DNA of 64,000 nt from Neisseria lisongii. Its GTDB lineage: Bacteria; Pseudomonadota; Gammaproteobacteria; Burkholderiales; Neisseriaceae. Below, piece after piece: positions 16,567-26,361 of the stretch. Under the pieces are notes generated by a model. The model saw only the letters and a program-made list of their open reading frames with translations, did not search any database and had not been told where the DNA came from. Every line of letters starts with the position of its first letter. Position 1 is the stretch's first letter. The stretch lies in assembly GCF_028463985.1 (NCBI RefSeq), contig NZ_CP116766.1, positions 1,240,001 to 1,304,000 of the forward strand, written 5' to 3'. The translations under genes were made by a program, and so were the position numbers.

Positions 16567-18093
16567 ATGACTGCCAATACCGTAGAACGCATCCGCCACC
16601 AAGGTCTGCGTAACAAAATTATGTCTGCCGAACAGGCTGCCGAGCTGATTCAAGACGGCATGACCTTGGGCATTGCCGGTTTCACCGGCGCAGGTTACCC
16701 GAAAGCCCTGCCGACCGCCATCGCCGAACGTGCCAAAGCCGCACATAGCGCAGGCAAACCGTTTAAAATCAATATGATTACCGGCGCTTCCACTGCTCCG
16801 GACTGCGACGGCGTATTGGCCGCCGCCGATGCCGTAGCCTTCCGTGCGCCGTTCCAATCCGATCCGGGTATCCGCAACAGCATCAACGCCGGCAATATCC
16901 ATTATCAGGATATGCACCTGTCGCATGTCGAGCAGCAAATCCGCAACGGTTTCTACGGCGATATTCATGTTGCCATCATCGAAGCCGCCGGCATTACCGA
17001 AGAAGGCAAAATCATTCCGGCCATGGGCATCGGCCACAATAATGAAGTGTTGAAAGCTGCCGATAAAGTTATTATCGAAGTCAATGCCAAGCAAAACGAA
17101 AAACTGGAATCCATGCACGATGTTTATTTCGATGTCGGCACGCCGCCGCACCGCCCTGCGATTCCGCTGCTCGAACCCGACGGCCGCATCGGTAGCCCGT
17201 ATTTGGAATGCGATTTAAACAAAATCGCCGCCATCGTTTTGACCGACTCGTTCGACCGCAACAGCAAATTTGCTGATCCTGACGAAAACTCCAAACGCAT
17301 TGCCGCCCAAATCATCGACTTCTTCGACCACGAAGTCAAAGCAGGCCGCCTGCCCGCCAACCTGCTGCCGCTGCAATCCGGCGTGGGCAACGTGGCCAAT
17401 GCCGTATTGGCGGGTCTGCTGGACGCTCCGTTCGACAATCTGACCGGCTACACCGAAGTGTTGCAGGACGGTATGCTGGATTTGATTATCGCCGGCAAAA
17501 TGAAATCGGCTTCCGCCACTGCCCTTTCGTTCAGCCCCGACGCATTGCAGCGCTTCAACGACAACATCGACTTTTTGCGCGACAAAATCATTTTGCGTCC
17601 GATGGAAATCACCAATAATCCGGAACTGATCCGCCGTTTGGGCGTGATTGGTATGAACGCCATGATTGAAGCCGACATCTACGGCAACGTCAATTCCACC
17701 CATGTTATGGGTACGAAAATGATGAACGGCATCGGCGGTTCGGGCGACTTTACCCGCAACGCTTTCTTCTCGTTCTTCGTCAGCCCGTCGGTGGCCAAAG
17801 ACGGCGCTATTTCGTGTATCGTACCGATGGTTTCCCACCACGACCATACCGAACACGATGTGATGTTTATCGTAACCGAACAAGGCATGGCCGATCTGCG
17901 GGGCAAATCACCTCGCCAACGCGCCCGTTTAATCATCAACAACTGCGCCCATCCGGACTACCGAGACATGTTGAACGATTACTACGACCGTGCCGAAAAA
18001 GCCGCCGCCGGTCTGCACACGCCGCACATCCTGAGCGAAGCCCTGTCTTGGCACCAACGCTTTGTCGAAACCGGCGACATGCGCATTAAATAA
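16567..18093 (+). CDS. Succinate/acetate CoA-transferase (acetyl-CoA hydrolase family)
   Basis: A 508-residue class I CoA-transferase of the Cat1/AarC/SCACT type, expected to move CoA between succinyl-CoA and acetate or propionate. The likely catalytic Glu lies in YTEVLQDGM. Glycine-rich CoA-binding stretches include GIAGFTGAGYPKA near the N terminus and NGIGGSGDFTRN near the C terminus. The start at 16567 has a strong AAGGAGGAG site; the frame also extends upstream to 16492 but that part lacks family similarity. With sucA/B and sdh genes in the window, it may provide an alternative succinyl-CoA step. Confidence 0.85.
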   Translation: MTANTVERIRHQGLRNKIMSAEQAAELIQDGMTLGIAGFTGAGYPKALPTAIAERAKAAHSAGKPFKINMITGASTAPDCDGVLAAADAVAFRAPFQSDPGIRNSINAGNIHYQDMHLSHVEQQIRNGFYGDIHVAIIEAAGITEEGKIIPAMGIGHNNEVLKAADKVIIEVNAKQNEKLESMHDVYFDVGTPPHRPAIPLLEPDGRIGSPYLECDLNKIAAIVLTDSFDRNSKFADPDENSKRIAAQIIDFFDHEVKAGRLPANLLPLQSGVGNVANAVLAGLLDAPFDNLTGYTEVLQDGMLDLIIAGKMKSASATALSFSPDALQRFNDNIDFLRDKIILRPMEITNNPELIRRLGVIGMNAMIEADIYGNVNSTHVMGTKMMNGIGGSGDFTRNAFFSFFVSPSVAKDGAISCIVPMVSHHDHTEHDVMFIVTEQGMADLRGKSPRQRARLIINNCAHPDYRDMLNDYYDRAEKAAAGLHTPHILSEALSWHQRFVETGDMRIK

Positions 18094-18110
18094 AGTCTGA
18101 ACAGACCGAC

Positions 18111-18160
18111 AGGCCGTCTGAAAACGGGGTTGCTTCAATCACCCGATTTTCAGACGGCCT
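18111..18160. terminator. Inverted DUS pair after the CoA-transferase gene
   Basis: AGGCCGTCTGAAAA and ATTTTCAGACGGCCT around a loop of about 20 bases, followed by TTATTTTG on the plus strand. Confidence 0.65.
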
Positions 18161-18180
18161 TATTTTGTTTTCAGATAAAT

Positions 18181-18217
18181 AAAAGCAGCAGACGGAATAT
18201 CCTGTCTGCTGCTTTTA
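18181..18217 (-). terminator. Terminator of the lipoprotein gene
   Basis: AAAAGCAGCAGAC and GTCTGCTGCTTTT form a 13-bp stem around a short loop. It lies on the 3' side of the minus-strand lipoprotein gene and can work in both directions. Confidence 0.75.
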
Positions 18218-18260
18218 ATATCATGTTTTCAAATGCAATTTATCCGAAACCGATTCTACC

Positions 18261-18749
18261 TTATTTCAACGGTGTCATATTCATCACTTCCATCAGGAAG
18301 TTGGTGAACGCCGGATTGGTCGGCTTGCTGCCCATATTCGGCCAACGCAACTGCCAGCCTTTCAAGGCATTTTGAATATACAGTTTAGACTGCTCGGTTG
18401 TAATTTCGCCACGCTGGCTGTCCACCGCCGAACGCAGATACACTTCATACATGCTGTCATCCACATTATTGCGGCCGACCAGTTGGATACGGAAGCGGTT
18501 TAAATACTGCGCCGCCTGAACCTTGGTCAGTTTGCCTGAATCCACCTGAATTGCCAAACGGGTGGCTTCGTCACGAATTTTGGAAACATCGCCCCAATGG
18601 CTCTGTGCCAACTGGAAGCCGCCAGCAGGCGCAACCGCCGTTTCAATATTCGGCAAACCGATCGGCACTTGTTTCAGCGTGGGAATATAAACTGATTGAC
18701 AGCCGGTTAAGGCTGCCAGCGTCAATAAAAAAGGAAGATATTTTTTCAT
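18261..18749 (-). CDS. Putative lipoprotein of unknown function
   Basis: A 162-residue protein with a lipoprotein signal peptide: MKKYLPFLLTLAALTGC, lipobox LTGC and Cys17 as the lipidated residue. The mature part has no motif I recognise; it has alternating charged helices (DEATRLAIQVDSGKLTKVQAAQYLNRFR) and ends TNFLMEVMNMTPLK. An upstream in-frame ATG at 18758 (MSAMKKY) is a possible start. Likely attached to the outer membrane. Confidence 0.75.
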   Translation of the reverse strand: MKKYLPFLLTLAALTGCQSVYIPTLKQVPIGLPNIETAVAPAGGFQLAQSHWGDVSKIRDEATRLAIQVDSGKLTKVQAAQYLNRFRIQLVGRNNVDDSMYEVYLRSAVDSQRGEITTEQSKLYIQNALKGWQLRWPNMGSKPTNPAFTNFLMEVMNMTPLK

Positions 18750-18977
18750 AGCCGACATTATATAGTGAAAAGAATTTATTTTCCATATCGGGCGGCCGTC
18801 TGAAAACCGCATGGATAATTTATCGGCAAAATTACAACAATGTTCGGATAAATCCCTGTTTTCTATTCAAAAATCCCTCATCTCAAAAAACCGGAAATTT
18901 TTCCGCACAGCTACACCATACCGTCATTTTTCAGTATAATCAGCCTGTTTGAAACCCTATCGTGTAAGAAATTTCCC

Positions 18978-19430
18978 ATGAAAACACCTGTATTGCTCAC
19001 CCTGATGTTTGCCGCAGCCACAGCCGTTGCCGCAGACAAACCCGATACCCAAGCCGAAACCAATCCGCCTCAAATCATCTTCGGCACTGTTTCGCAAAAC
19101 AGCAACACCCTTACCCCGACCACCGAAGTCAACCAAAAAGACGGCCGTTACTGCTGGGTAGCCGTTAATGTCAATGCCGGCAGCAAAGCGGCAGTTGAAG
19201 AATTCCAGCAAACACCGGCAGGCGGCTCATACACCGCCCCCAATGCCTCTATCGACAGCAACGCATTGCGTACCCAACACAAAATCAACTTCTACGCCAC
19301 CCGCAACGAACGAGGCGAATACAACCACTGCTGGCTCTACGGCAACACCGATCCGCTCGGCGATTACGAAACCACCGTCCGCATCGGCGACATCCAGTTT
19401 CCGCCAATCAAGTGGAAACTGATTCGCTGA
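18978..19430 (+). CDS. Small secreted protein of unknown function
   Basis: A 150-residue protein with a clear signal peptide (MKTPVLLTLMFAAATAVAA, cleavage near residue 19) and no lipobox. The mature domain contains two Cys (in GRYCWVAVNV and YNHCWLYGN) that could form one disulphide in the periplasm. The pattern of short beta-like segments ending IGDIQFPPIKWKL suggests a small beta fold. I do not recognise the family. It is followed by an inverted DUS pair. Confidence 0.7.
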   Translation: MKTPVLLTLMFAAATAVAADKPDTQAETNPPQIIFGTVSQNSNTLTPTTEVNQKDGRYCWVAVNVNAGSKAAVEEFQQTPAGGSYTAPNASIDSNALRTQHKINFYATRNERGEYNHCWLYGNTDPLGDYETTVRIGDIQFPPIKWKLIR

Positions 19431-19458
19431 TTGCCAATCATAGCCAATCCGCTGTAAA

Positions 19459-19499
19459 AGGCCGTCTGAAAATCGGGTTTCCAATTTTCAGACGGCCTC
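19459..19499. terminator. Inverted DUS pair between converging genes
   Basis: AGGCCGTCTGAAAAT and ATTTTCAGACGGCCT form a near-perfect stem between the secreted-protein gene and guaA. Confidence 0.65.
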
Positions 19500-19510
19500 G
19501 ATAACACCAA

Positions 19511-19543
19511 TAAAAAAACCCCTGAATCATCAGGGATTTTTTA
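19511..19543 (-). terminator. Terminator of guaA
   Basis: CCCTGA and TCAGGG form a short stem around a TCA loop, with A and T runs on either side, next to the guaA stop codon; usable in both directions. Confidence 0.75.
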
Positions 19544-19550
19544 TTTTGGG

Positions 19551-21116
19551 CTACTCCCATTCAATCGTGGCAGGCGGTTTGCCGCTCACGTCGTACACGA
19601 CACGGTTAATGCCTTTGACTTCGTTGATGATGCGGTTGGACACACGGCCGAGCAGAGAATACGGCAATTCGGCCCAATGTGCAGTCATGAAGTCGCTGGT
19701 TACGACGGCTCGCAGGGCGACGACGTAATCGTAGGTGCGGCCGTCGCCCATTACGCCGACAGATTTGACCGGCAGGAATACGGCAAACGCCTGACTGGTG
19801 AGGTCGTACCAAGATGTGCCGTTTTCATCGGCGGTGTTGCGCAATTCTTGGATGAAAATATCGTCCGCCTGACGCAGCAGGTCGGCGTATTCTTTTTTCA
19901 CTTCGCCCAAAATGCGTACGCCCAAACCGGGGCCGGGGAATGGGTGGCGGTACACCATTTCACGAGGCAGGCCTAAGGCTACGCCCAATTCCCGAACTTC
20001 GTCTTTAAACAAATCCCGCAAAGGTTCGAGCAGTTTGAGCTTCATGTTTTCGGGCAGGCCACCGACGTTGTGGTGGGACTTGATGGCATGGGCTTTTTTG
20101 GTTTTGGCACCGGCCGATTCGATTACATCGGGGTAAATCGTGCCTTGCGCCAGCCATTTAGCGTTGGTGAGTTTTTTCTCTTCGGCATCAAATACTTCGA
20201 TAAATTCCGCACCGATGATTTTGCGTTTTTTCTCGGGGTCGGTTACACCGGCGAGTTTGTCCATAAACTGAGTTTCGGCATCGACGTGAATCACTTTTAC
20301 GCCCAAGTTGCGGGCGAACATGTCCATCACCATTTTGCCTTCGTTGAGACGCAAGAGACCGTGATCGACAAACACGCAGGTGAGCTGGTCGCCGATGGCA
20401 CGGTGAATCAAGGCAGCAGCAACGCTGGAATCCACGCCGCCGGAAAGGCCTAAAATCACTTCGTCGCTACCGACTTGTTCCCGGATTTTGGCAACGGCTT
20501 CTTCGATGTAGTTGGGCATGGTCCAGCTCGGTTTGGCACCGCAGATGTCTAAGACAAATCGGTTCAACAACGCCCGACCCTGCTTGGTGTGGGTAACTTC
20601 GGGGTGGAACTGGATACCGTAGAATTGTTTGTCGGCATTTTCCATCATAGCAATCGGGCAGGACGGCGTGTCGCCGATAACGGCAAAGCCTTCGGGCAGT
20701 TTGGACACTTTGTCGCCGTGGCTCATCCAGACATCAAGCGTGTTCGGTGCTTCGTCCTGAATGCCTCGGGTCAGTTCGCTGTCGATGGTTTTCACTTGGG
20801 CATAGCCGAATTCCCGTTGGTTGCCGGGGCTGACTTCGCCGCCTAAGTGGTGTGCCATAAACTGCATACCGTAGCAGATGCCCAATACGGGAATACCCAA
20901 ATCGAACAGACCGGTATCGGCTTGGTAATCAGAGGCATATACGGAATTCGGGCCGCCGGAGAGGATAATGCCTTTCGGATTGAAGGCTTTGATTTCTTCC
21001 AGAGGCATATCGAATGAATGCAGCTCGCAGTAAACATGTGCTTCGCGCACACGGCGGGCGATCAGTTGGGTTACTTGCGAACCGAAATCGAGAATCAGGA
21101 TTTTGTCTTGAGTCAT
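19551..21116 (-). CDS. guaA: GMP synthase (glutamine-hydrolysing)
   Basis: Converts XMP to GMP using glutamine and ATP. The 521-residue protein has an N-terminal class I glutamine amidotransferase domain with the nucleophile Cys in GICYGMQF (about residue 83) and the His/Glu pair in QFHPEVTHT. The ATP pyrophosphatase domain has the P-loop-like motif [15 protein letters not shown]. The C-terminal dimerisation domain ends in [10 protein letters not shown]. Length is standard. It stands alone, with a DUS pair upstream at 21188-21231. Confidence 0.97.
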   Translation of the reverse strand: MTQDKILILDFGSQVTQLIARRVREAHVYCELHSFDMPLEEIKAFNPKGIILSGGPNSVYASDYQADTGLFDLGIPVLGICYGMQFMAHHLGGEVSPGNQREFGYAQVKTIDSELTRGIQDEAPNTLDVWMSHGDKVSKLPEGFAVIGDTPSCPIAMMENADKQFYGIQFHPEVTHTKQGRALLNRFVLDICGAKPSWTMPNYIEEAVAKIREQVGSDEVILGLSGGVDSSVAAALIHRAIGDQLTCVFVDHGLLRLNEGKMVMDMFARNLGVKVIHVDAETQFMDKLAGVTDPEKKRKIIGAEFIEVFDAEEKKLTNAKWLAQGTIYPDVIESAGAKTKKAHAIKSHHNVGGLPENMKLKLLEPLRDLFKDEVRELGVALGLPREMVYRHPFPGPGLGVRILGEVKKEYADLLRQADDIFIQELRNTADENGTSWYDLTSQAFAVFLPVKSVGVMGDGRTYDYVVALRAVVTSDFMTAHWAELPYSLLGRVSNRIINEVKGINRVVYDVSGKPPATIEWE

Positions 21117-21187
21117 GGTGTTGGCTTTTGCTGGATTGAACGGAAACGGAAAACCGGTTTAAGACGGCAGCGAACCGATTAAAAATC

Positions 21188-21231
21188 AGGCCGTCTGAAA
21201 ATGACCTATTGTATCATTTTTCAGACGGCCT
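21188..21231. terminator. Inverted DUS pair upstream of guaA
   Basis: AGGCCGTCTGAAAATGA and TCATTTTTCAGACGGCCT form a stem. It ends transcription from the membrane-protein gene before guaA. Confidence 0.6.
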
Positions 21232-21250
21232 ACCATAGCCTTGTTTGCAG

Positions 21251-21589
21251 TCAATATTTTGCGGACTGTCGGACTTTTTCCGGCACAAGGCTGCTGCGGG
21301 AAAGCAGCAACAGGCAGCCGAGTATCATCATGCCCAGCGCAATCAGCGGCGAAATGTTCAGCCAATAAGCGTGGTGCAGATAAACGGCAGCACCGATATA
21401 CAGCAGAATCGGGCCGGAAACAATCGATTGTTTGTTAATCCCGTCCATAATCAACACGGCGCAGCCGGCGACAGCCAAACCGGCGGCAACCAGCGTGGCG
21501 GTAGCGGGCAGAATATCGGTAGTTTTAAGAAACCAGACTGCTCCGAAGATAATCAGAAACAGAGGCAGAGCAAGCGAGGCTTGGCGCAT
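21251..21589 (-). CDS. Small membrane protein of unknown function
   Basis: A 112-residue protein, almost entirely hydrophobic, with four predicted membrane segments (starting at about residues 5, 30, 52 and 75) and a short polar C-terminal tail (SRSSLVPEKVRQSAKY). The start at MRQASLAL is preferred over the longer frame to 21676, whose extra 29 residues are polar and low-complexity. It resembles small bacterial integral membrane proteins of the LiaF-type N-terminal domain, but I cannot name the family. Confidence 0.65.
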   Translation of the reverse strand: MRQASLALPLFLIIFGAVWFLKTTDILPATATLVAAGLAVAGCAVLIMDGINKQSIVSGPILLYIGAAVYLHHAYWLNISPLIALGMMILGCLLLLSRSSLVPEKVRQSAKY

Positions 21590-21772
21590 GGCAGCATTCC
21601 TTTCCAAACGTGTTTTCAGACGGCCTGCGGTGTGCAGGTTTCGCCTGCGATGATTGATTGCGGCAAAATATTCCAAACCGCAAACCGTATATGGTGGCTA
21701 TTATCGGTTTGGCGGGCCGTTTGGCAAGTGCCTACTGTGCAATATTGTGTATATTCGGGTAAAGGAAAGGCT

Positions 21773-22219
21773 TTAGCGGGTAGTTTTCATCAGCCGCTGT
21801 TTTTCCCGCTTCCAATCGGCTTCTTTCAGACTTTGGCGTTTGTCGTGCTGCTTCTTACCTTTGGCCAGACCGATTTCTATTTTAATGCGGCCACGGTTGT
21901 AGTGCATATTGAGCGGCACAATGGTATAGCCCGAACGCTCGGTCTTTCCGATTAACTTATTGATTTCAGACTGATTCAGCAATAATTTCCGCTGGCGGAC
22001 GGGATCGGGTTTGACATGGGTGGACGCAGTCGGCAGCGCCGTGATGTGGCAGCCGTGCAGATAGAAAGCGTCTTTTTTCCAATAGATATAGCTTTCCTTG
22101 AGCTGCACCCGTCCGGCACGGATGGCTTTCACTTCCCAGCCTTCCAACACCAAACCGGCCTCGATTTGGTCTTCGATAAAATAGTCGTGAAAAGCTTTTT
22201 TGTTGTTGGCAATACTCAT
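21773..22219 (-). CDS. smpB: SsrA-binding protein SmpB
   Basis: A 148-residue protein needed for tmRNA-mediated ribosome rescue. It starts [20 protein letters not shown] and has the SmpB landmarks [34 protein letters not shown] and [21 protein letters not shown]. The basic C-terminal tail, which enters the mRNA channel, ends [14 protein letters not shown]. Length is slightly below that of E. coli SmpB. tmRNA itself is not in this window. Confidence 0.96.
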   Translation of the reverse strand: MSIANNKKAFHDYFIEDQIEAGLVLEGWEVKAIRAGRVQLKESYIYWKKDAFYLHGCHITALPTASTHVKPDPVRQRKLLLNQSEINKLIGKTERSGYTIVPLNMHYNRGRIKIEIGLAKGKKQHDKRQSLKEADWKREKQRLMKTTR

Positions 22220-22301
22220 AATTCTGATTCTATACTGTTTTCAGACGGCCTATTTTATAGCGGAACAGTGTAATTTTCCACACAGGCCGTCGGCGGCGTG
22301 G

Positions 22302-22520
22302 TCAAAATGCCTGAACCAGGCAGAAACGGGGCAGCGTTTCGCCATTAAGGGAAACGGTTTCGGCAAACATGGCCGACGGACGCACCCACAAACCGTAGTT
22401 GCCGTAAAGCGCACGGTACACCACCTGCTCTTCTTCGGTTTCACTGTGGCGGGCAACGCCGATAACTTCGTAAAGATTACCTTTATAGTGGCGGTAAATA
22501 CCGGGGATGATGGCACTCAT
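22302..22520 (-). CDS. DUF1653 domain protein
   Basis: A 72-residue protein (MSAIIPGIYRHYKGNLYEVI) matching the short DUF1653 family: GxYRHYKG near the start, the middle VYRALYGNYGLWVRP and a C-terminal RFCLVQ. The domain is widespread and of unknown function. It stands between smpB and the cold-shock gene with independent spacing. Confidence 0.8.
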   Translation of the reverse strand: MSAIIPGIYRHYKGNLYEVIGVARHSETEEEQVVYRALYGNYGLWVRPSAMFAETVSLNGETLPRFCLVQAF

Positions 22521-22553
22521 TGGATAATTAGTTTTGGAGAATGTTGAAAATAA

Positions 22554-22587
22554 TAAAAACCGACGGGAAAACCCGCCGGTTTTTACG
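22554..22587 (-). terminator. Terminator of the cold-shock gene
   Basis: On the minus strand AAAAACCGGCGGG and CCCGTCGGTTTTTATT form a hairpin with a U-tract, 21 bases after the cold-shock stop codon. Confidence 0.85.
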
Positions 22588-22607
22588 GCTGATACCTGAA
22601 CACTCGC

Positions 22608-22811
22608 TTAGGCGGCTTGGATATTAGCAGCTTGTTTGCCTTTAGGGCCGGTGGTTACGTCGAAAGAAACACGTTGGCCTTCTTTCAAGGTTTTGAAACC
22701 TTCCATGTTGATCGCAGAGAAGTGAGCGAACAAATCTTCGCCGCCTTCATCCGGAGTGATGAAACCAAAACCTTTAGCGTCGTTAAACCATTTTACGATA
22801 CCGGTTGCCAT
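22608..22811 (-). CDS. Cold-shock domain protein
   Basis: A 67-residue single cold-shock domain ([20 protein letters not shown]). It has the RNA-binding motifs KGFGFI and DLFAHFSAI. Such proteins act as RNA chaperones and single-strand nucleic acid binders. The gene has a strong promoter (TTGACG-N17-TAAAAA) and a leader of about 120 bases, a common arrangement for cold-inducible csp genes, plus its own terminator. Confidence 0.95.
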
Positions 22812-22938
22812 TAGAACTTCCTATACTTAAAAATTAACAAAAACAGCAAAATAAGGCAATACGGAAAACTTAAAAGTTTCGAGTTTCCCCAAAAAAACAT
22901 TTATGCTTACTTCGAGTGCCAAGCTCTGCTTAACTGTC

Positions 22939-22967
22939 TTTTTACATTTGTTAAGGGGCTACGTCAA
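22939..22967 (-). promoter_or_regulatory. Promoter of the cold-shock gene
   Basis: On the minus strand TTGACG (22962-22967) and TAAAAA (22939-22944) with a 17-base spacer. It implies a long 5' leader of about 120 bases, as is usual for csp mRNAs. Confidence 0.55.
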
Positions 22968-23067
22968 GCAATGATTGGGAAAAAGTGCAAAATTTATTAA
23001 AATAAGACAAAATGCAACAGTAAACGGCACATGCCGCCCAAACAATACCGATTTTAAGGAACATAAA

Positions 23068-23385
23068 ATGAGTCATGCACACACCGACCGCGAACGCGGC
23101 GAAACTTTGGCCGAGGATCGGCAAACCGTCCGTCCGCCCAAACGCTTCGGCGTGTTTTTGCTGAATGACGACTACACTACTATGGATTTTGTGGTCGAAA
23201 TATTGAGCGAAGTCTTTATGCTCGGACAAGAGCAGGCGGTGGCGGTGATGCTGCTGGTTCATCACGAGGGGAAAGGTTTGTGCGGCACTTATACCAAAGA
23301 TATTGCGCAGACCAAACAGCAGCAGGTGATGCAGCGGGCAAAGGCAGCGGGGCACCCGCTGCAATGTATTGTAGAAGAGGTTTGA
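23068..23385 (+). CDS. clpS: ATP-dependent Clp protease adaptor ClpS
   Basis: A 105-residue adaptor that hands N-degron substrates to ClpAP. The core reads RFGVFLLNDDYTTMDFVVEIL with the conserved NDD/T substrate pocket, then HHEGKGLCGTYTKDIA. The start at 23068 (MSHAHTDRERG) has a TTTTAAGGAACAT site; the longer frame from 22975 is not like ClpS. It ends 3 bases before the clpA start, so the pair is cotranscribed. Confidence 0.95.
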   Translation: MSHAHTDRERGETLAEDRQTVRPPKRFGVFLLNDDYTTMDFVVEILSEVFMLGQEQAVAVMLLVHHEGKGLCGTYTKDIAQTKQQQVMQRAKAAGHPLQCIVEEV

Positions 23386-23388
23386 GCC

Positions 23389-25626
23389 ATGATTTCACCT
23401 GAATTGGAACGGATTTTACAGCAGCTTTACAGCGATGCCCGCCGCCGGCGTTATGAATTAATCGGTTTGGAACAGCTTTTGCACACGCTGATGACGCAGG
23501 ACGAACATGTTGCCGTGGTGTTGAAACAGTGCGGTGCCGATTTGGCACGCTTGGAGCAGCAGCTTGACACCAGCATGGAAGAAAACACGCCGAAAATCCC
23601 CGAAGGACGGGAAGATGACAGCGAAACGCAGCCGACTTTGGGTTTCCAGCGGGTGATTCAGCGGGCGATGGTGCATACCCAGTCGGCAGGCAAAGACAGC
23701 GTCGAGCCGCTGGACGTATTGGTGGCGCTGATGAACGAAACCGACAGCCATGCAGTGTATTTTCTGGCACAGCAAAACATCAACCGTTTGGAAATTCTGC
23801 GCTGCATCGCCCACGGTCTGGCAACCGAACAACGGTTTTCAGACGGCCTGATCGAGAACGAACATGCCGAAAGCGGCGGCGATGCTTTGGCGGATTATAC
23901 TTTGAATCTGAACGAAGAAGTCCGTGCCGGACGAATCGACCCGCTAATCGGCAGAACGCACGAAATGGAGCGGCTGGTGCAGATTTTATGCCGCCGCCGC
24001 AAAAACAATCCGCTGCTGGTCGGCGAAGCGGGCGTGGGCAAAACGGCGCTGGCGGAGGGGCTGGCATATCGGGTGGTGCATGGCGATGTGCCGGATATTC
24101 TCAAAGAAACCGCGGTTTACGCCCTCGACATCGGCGCTTTGCTGGCGGGAACAAAATACCGCGGCGATTTTGAGGCACGGATTAAGGCAGTATTAAAACG
24201 GCTTGAAGCCGTGCCGAATGCCGTATTGCTGATTGACGAAATCCACACGCTGGTCGGTGCCGGCAGCACCGGCAGCAGCCATGTCGATGCCTCCAATCTG
24301 TTGAAACCGGCACTGGCAAAAGGCAGCCTGCGCTGTATCGGGGCGACCACTTATGACGAATACCGCACCGTTTTCGCCAAAGACCATGCCCTGAGCCGCC
24401 GTTTTCAAAAAGTGGACATTGCCGAGCCGAGCGTGGCGGAAACCGTGCAAATTCTCAACGGCTTGAAACCGGCATTTGAAGCCTTCCATCACATCCGCTA
24501 CACGCAGGACGCTTTGACGGCGGCGGCGGAGCTGTCGGCACGCTACATCAACGAGCGTTTTTTGCCTGATAAAGCGATTGACGTGATGGACGAAGCCGGT
24601 GCGGCGCAGAAAATCCTACCGAAATCCAAGCAGAAAAAAATCATCGGCAAGGCTCAAATCGAAGCCGTGATTGCCAAAGTCGCCCGCATTCCCGAAAAAA
24701 ACGTATCGCACGACGACAAACAGGTTTTGCAGTTTTTGGCACGGGATTTGAAAAATATGGTGTACGGGCAGGACAACGCCATCGAAGCCTTGGTGTCGGC
24801 GGTAAAAATGTCCCGTTCCGGCTTGGGCTTGCCCGACAAACCCATCGGCAGCTTTCTGTTTTCCGGCCCGACCGGTGTCGGCAAAACCGAAGTGGCCCGC
24901 CAGTTGGCATTTTCACTGGGCGTGCCGCTGCAACGCTTCGATATGTCGGAATATATGGAACGCCACGCCGTTTCCCGCCTAATCGGCTCGCCGCCCGGCT
25001 ATGTCGGCTTCGAGCAGGGCGGTTTGCTGACCGAAGCGGTCAATAAGCAGCCGCATTGCGTTTTGCTGCTGGACGAAATCGAAAAAGCCCACCCCGATAT
25101 TTTCAACATTTTATTGCAGGTAACCGATGCCGGTACGCTGACCGACAACAACGGCAAAAGTGCCGATTTCCGCAATGTGATTCTGATTATGACCACCAAC
25201 GCCGGTGCGGAAAGCCTGAGCCACCCGAGCGTGGGCTTTACCGGCAAACGGGAACGGGGCGATGAAATGCAGGCCATCAACAAACTGTTTACGCCGGAAT
25301 TCCGCAACCGCTTGGATGCCATTATCCCGTTTGCCCCGTTGGACGAAGACGTGATTGCCAAAGTGGTGGACAAATTCCTGCTGCAGCTCGAACACCAACT
25401 TTCCGAGAAAAAAGTCAGCGTAGAATTTACCGCCGCCATGCGCCGCTATCTGGCAGAAAAAGGCTTCGACCCGCAAATGGGCGCCCGCCCGATGCAGCGC
25501 CTGATTCAGGAAGAAATCCGCAAACCGCTGGCAGACGAACTGCTGTTCGGCAAACTGGCAGACGGCGGCAGCGTGTGTATCGACCGAGACAGTAAAACCG
25601 ACAAAACGGTATTGAAGTTTGATTAA
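23389..25626 (+). CDS. clpA: ATP-dependent Clp protease ATPase subunit ClpA
   Basis: A 745-residue Clp/Hsp100 unfoldase working with ClpP. It has the N-terminal substrate domain (MISPELERILQQLYSDAR), then AAA module D1 with Walker A GEAGVGKTALAEGL (near residue 207), and module D2 with Walker A GPTGVGKTEVARQLA (near residue 495) and the Walker B LLLDEIEKAHPD. The ClpP-binding loop is of the IGx type near residues 610-615. No M domain is seen, so it is ClpA rather than ClpB. A DUS in frame near 23838 encodes FSDGL. Confidence 0.96.
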   Translation: MISPELERILQQLYSDARRRRYELIGLEQLLHTLMTQDEHVAVVLKQCGADLARLEQQLDTSMEENTPKIPEGREDDSETQPTLGFQRVIQRAMVHTQSAGKDSVEPLDVLVALMNETDSHAVYFLAQQNINRLEILRCIAHGLATEQRFSDGLIENEHAESGGDALADYTLNLNEEVRAGRIDPLIGRTHEMERLVQILCRRRKNNPLLVGEAGVGKTALAEGLAYRVVHGDVPDILKETAVYALDIGALLAGTKYRGDFEARIKAVLKRLEAVPNAVLLIDEIHTLVGAGSTGSSHVDASNLLKPALAKGSLRCIGATTYDEYRTVFAKDHALSRRFQKVDIAEPSVAETVQILNGLKPAFEAFHHIRYTQDALTAAAELSARYINERFLPDKAIDVMDEAGAAQKILPKSKQKKIIGKAQIEAVIAKVARIPEKNVSHDDKQVLQFLARDLKNMVYGQDNAIEALVSAVKMSRSGLGLPDKPIGSFLFSGPTGVGKTEVARQLAFSLGVPLQRFDMSEYMERHAVSRLIGSPPGYVGFEQGGLLTEAVNKQPHCVLLLDEIEKAHPDIFNILLQVTDAGTLTDNNGKSADFRNVILIMTTNAGAESLSHPSVGFTGKRERGDEMQAINKLFTPEFRNRLDAIIPFAPLDEDVIAKVVDKFLLQLEHQLSEKKVSVEFTAAMRRYLAEKGFDPQMGARPMQRLIQEEIRKPLADELLFGKLADGGSVCIDRDSKTDKTVLKFD

Positions 25627-25660
25627 TGATTGGCTGAATTTTGCTTCAGCAGATAAAATG

Positions 25661-25701
25661 AGGCCGTCTGAAAATTGGAACCCCGATTTTCAGACGGCCT
25701 T
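25661..25701 (+). terminator. Inverted DUS terminator after clpA
   Basis: AGGCCGTCTGAAAAT and ATTTTCAGACGGCCT around a short loop, followed by TGTATCG; 34 bases after the clpA stop codon. Confidence 0.7.
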
Positions 25702-25744
25702 GTATCGTGAATCCACTATAGTATAGTCGGTAATTTGTGGTGAA

Positions 25745-26257
25745 TTATTCCGCTTTCAAATCCACCAGCCTTGTTCCCGCTAAAAAGTCGTAGAGAAACT
25801 GGCGGTCGGGGTTGAGCCATGCAAAACCCCATGGAAGAATCAGCCAAAACAGTGAGGCGGCAAAGGCGGGCATGGGCGGGATACCGAACTGTTGGCGCAG
25901 GGCGGCGTATGCCAGCAGGGGGATAAAGACGATAAACACGCTGGCCCAGAGAAAACGGCTGCGCAGCTGCGGCAACGGCGGTTGCACGCCTTGTTGGTTG
26001 CAGAGGCCGATTTTCCAAGTCTGCATCGCCAGCGTTTGCCCTTTTTTCAGCCAGTTGCTGCGGAAATAATACCACCAACCCGCCTGCATCAGCAGGGCAG
26101 TAACCAATCCGGAAAGATAGGTTGAAACGGGATTAAGGGCAATGGCGGAGATACCGGCAACAATGGCGGTTACGGCGGTTACGGCGCTGACCAGCAGCAA
26201 TTCGTACACCAAGGCGGCAAAGCGGCGTTTGAGGGGGGCGGTCGGAAACGGGGTCAT
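25745..26257 (-). CDS. RDD-family membrane protein
   Basis: A 170-residue protein with four hydrophobic segments. The RDD-type start is MTPFPTAPLKRRFAALVYELLLVSAV, where Arg and acidic residues flank the first membrane helix, and the end reads LYDFLAGTRLVDL, typical of RDD proteins. Some RDD proteins have been linked to ion exchange. Function here is unknown. A Correia-like remnant lies just upstream. Confidence 0.85.
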   Translation of the reverse strand: MTPFPTAPLKRRFAALVYELLLVSAVTAVTAIVAGISAIALNPVSTYLSGLVTALLMQAGWWYYFRSNWLKKGQTLAMQTWKIGLCNQQGVQPPLPQLRSRFLWASVFIVFIPLLAYAALRQQFGIPPMPAFAASLFWLILPWGFAWLNPDRQFLYDFLAGTRLVDLKAE

Positions 26258-26262
26258 AGCGC

Positions 26263-26361
26263 AGATTTACTTTTAAAATAGGACAAGGCGGCAAACTGAA
26301 GACAGTAGAGGTAATCTGATACAGTTAGCCAACGCCGCTCTATTCCGTGAATTAACTGTAT
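26263..26361. repeat. Degenerate Correia-like remnant
   Basis: AGGACAAGGCGGCAAACTGAAGACAGTAGAGGTA keeps the spaced Correia core (positions 26280-26313), and the far end GTGAATTAACTGTA resembles a decayed inverted end. The terminal TATAGTGG motif is lost on the left side. Confidence 0.5.
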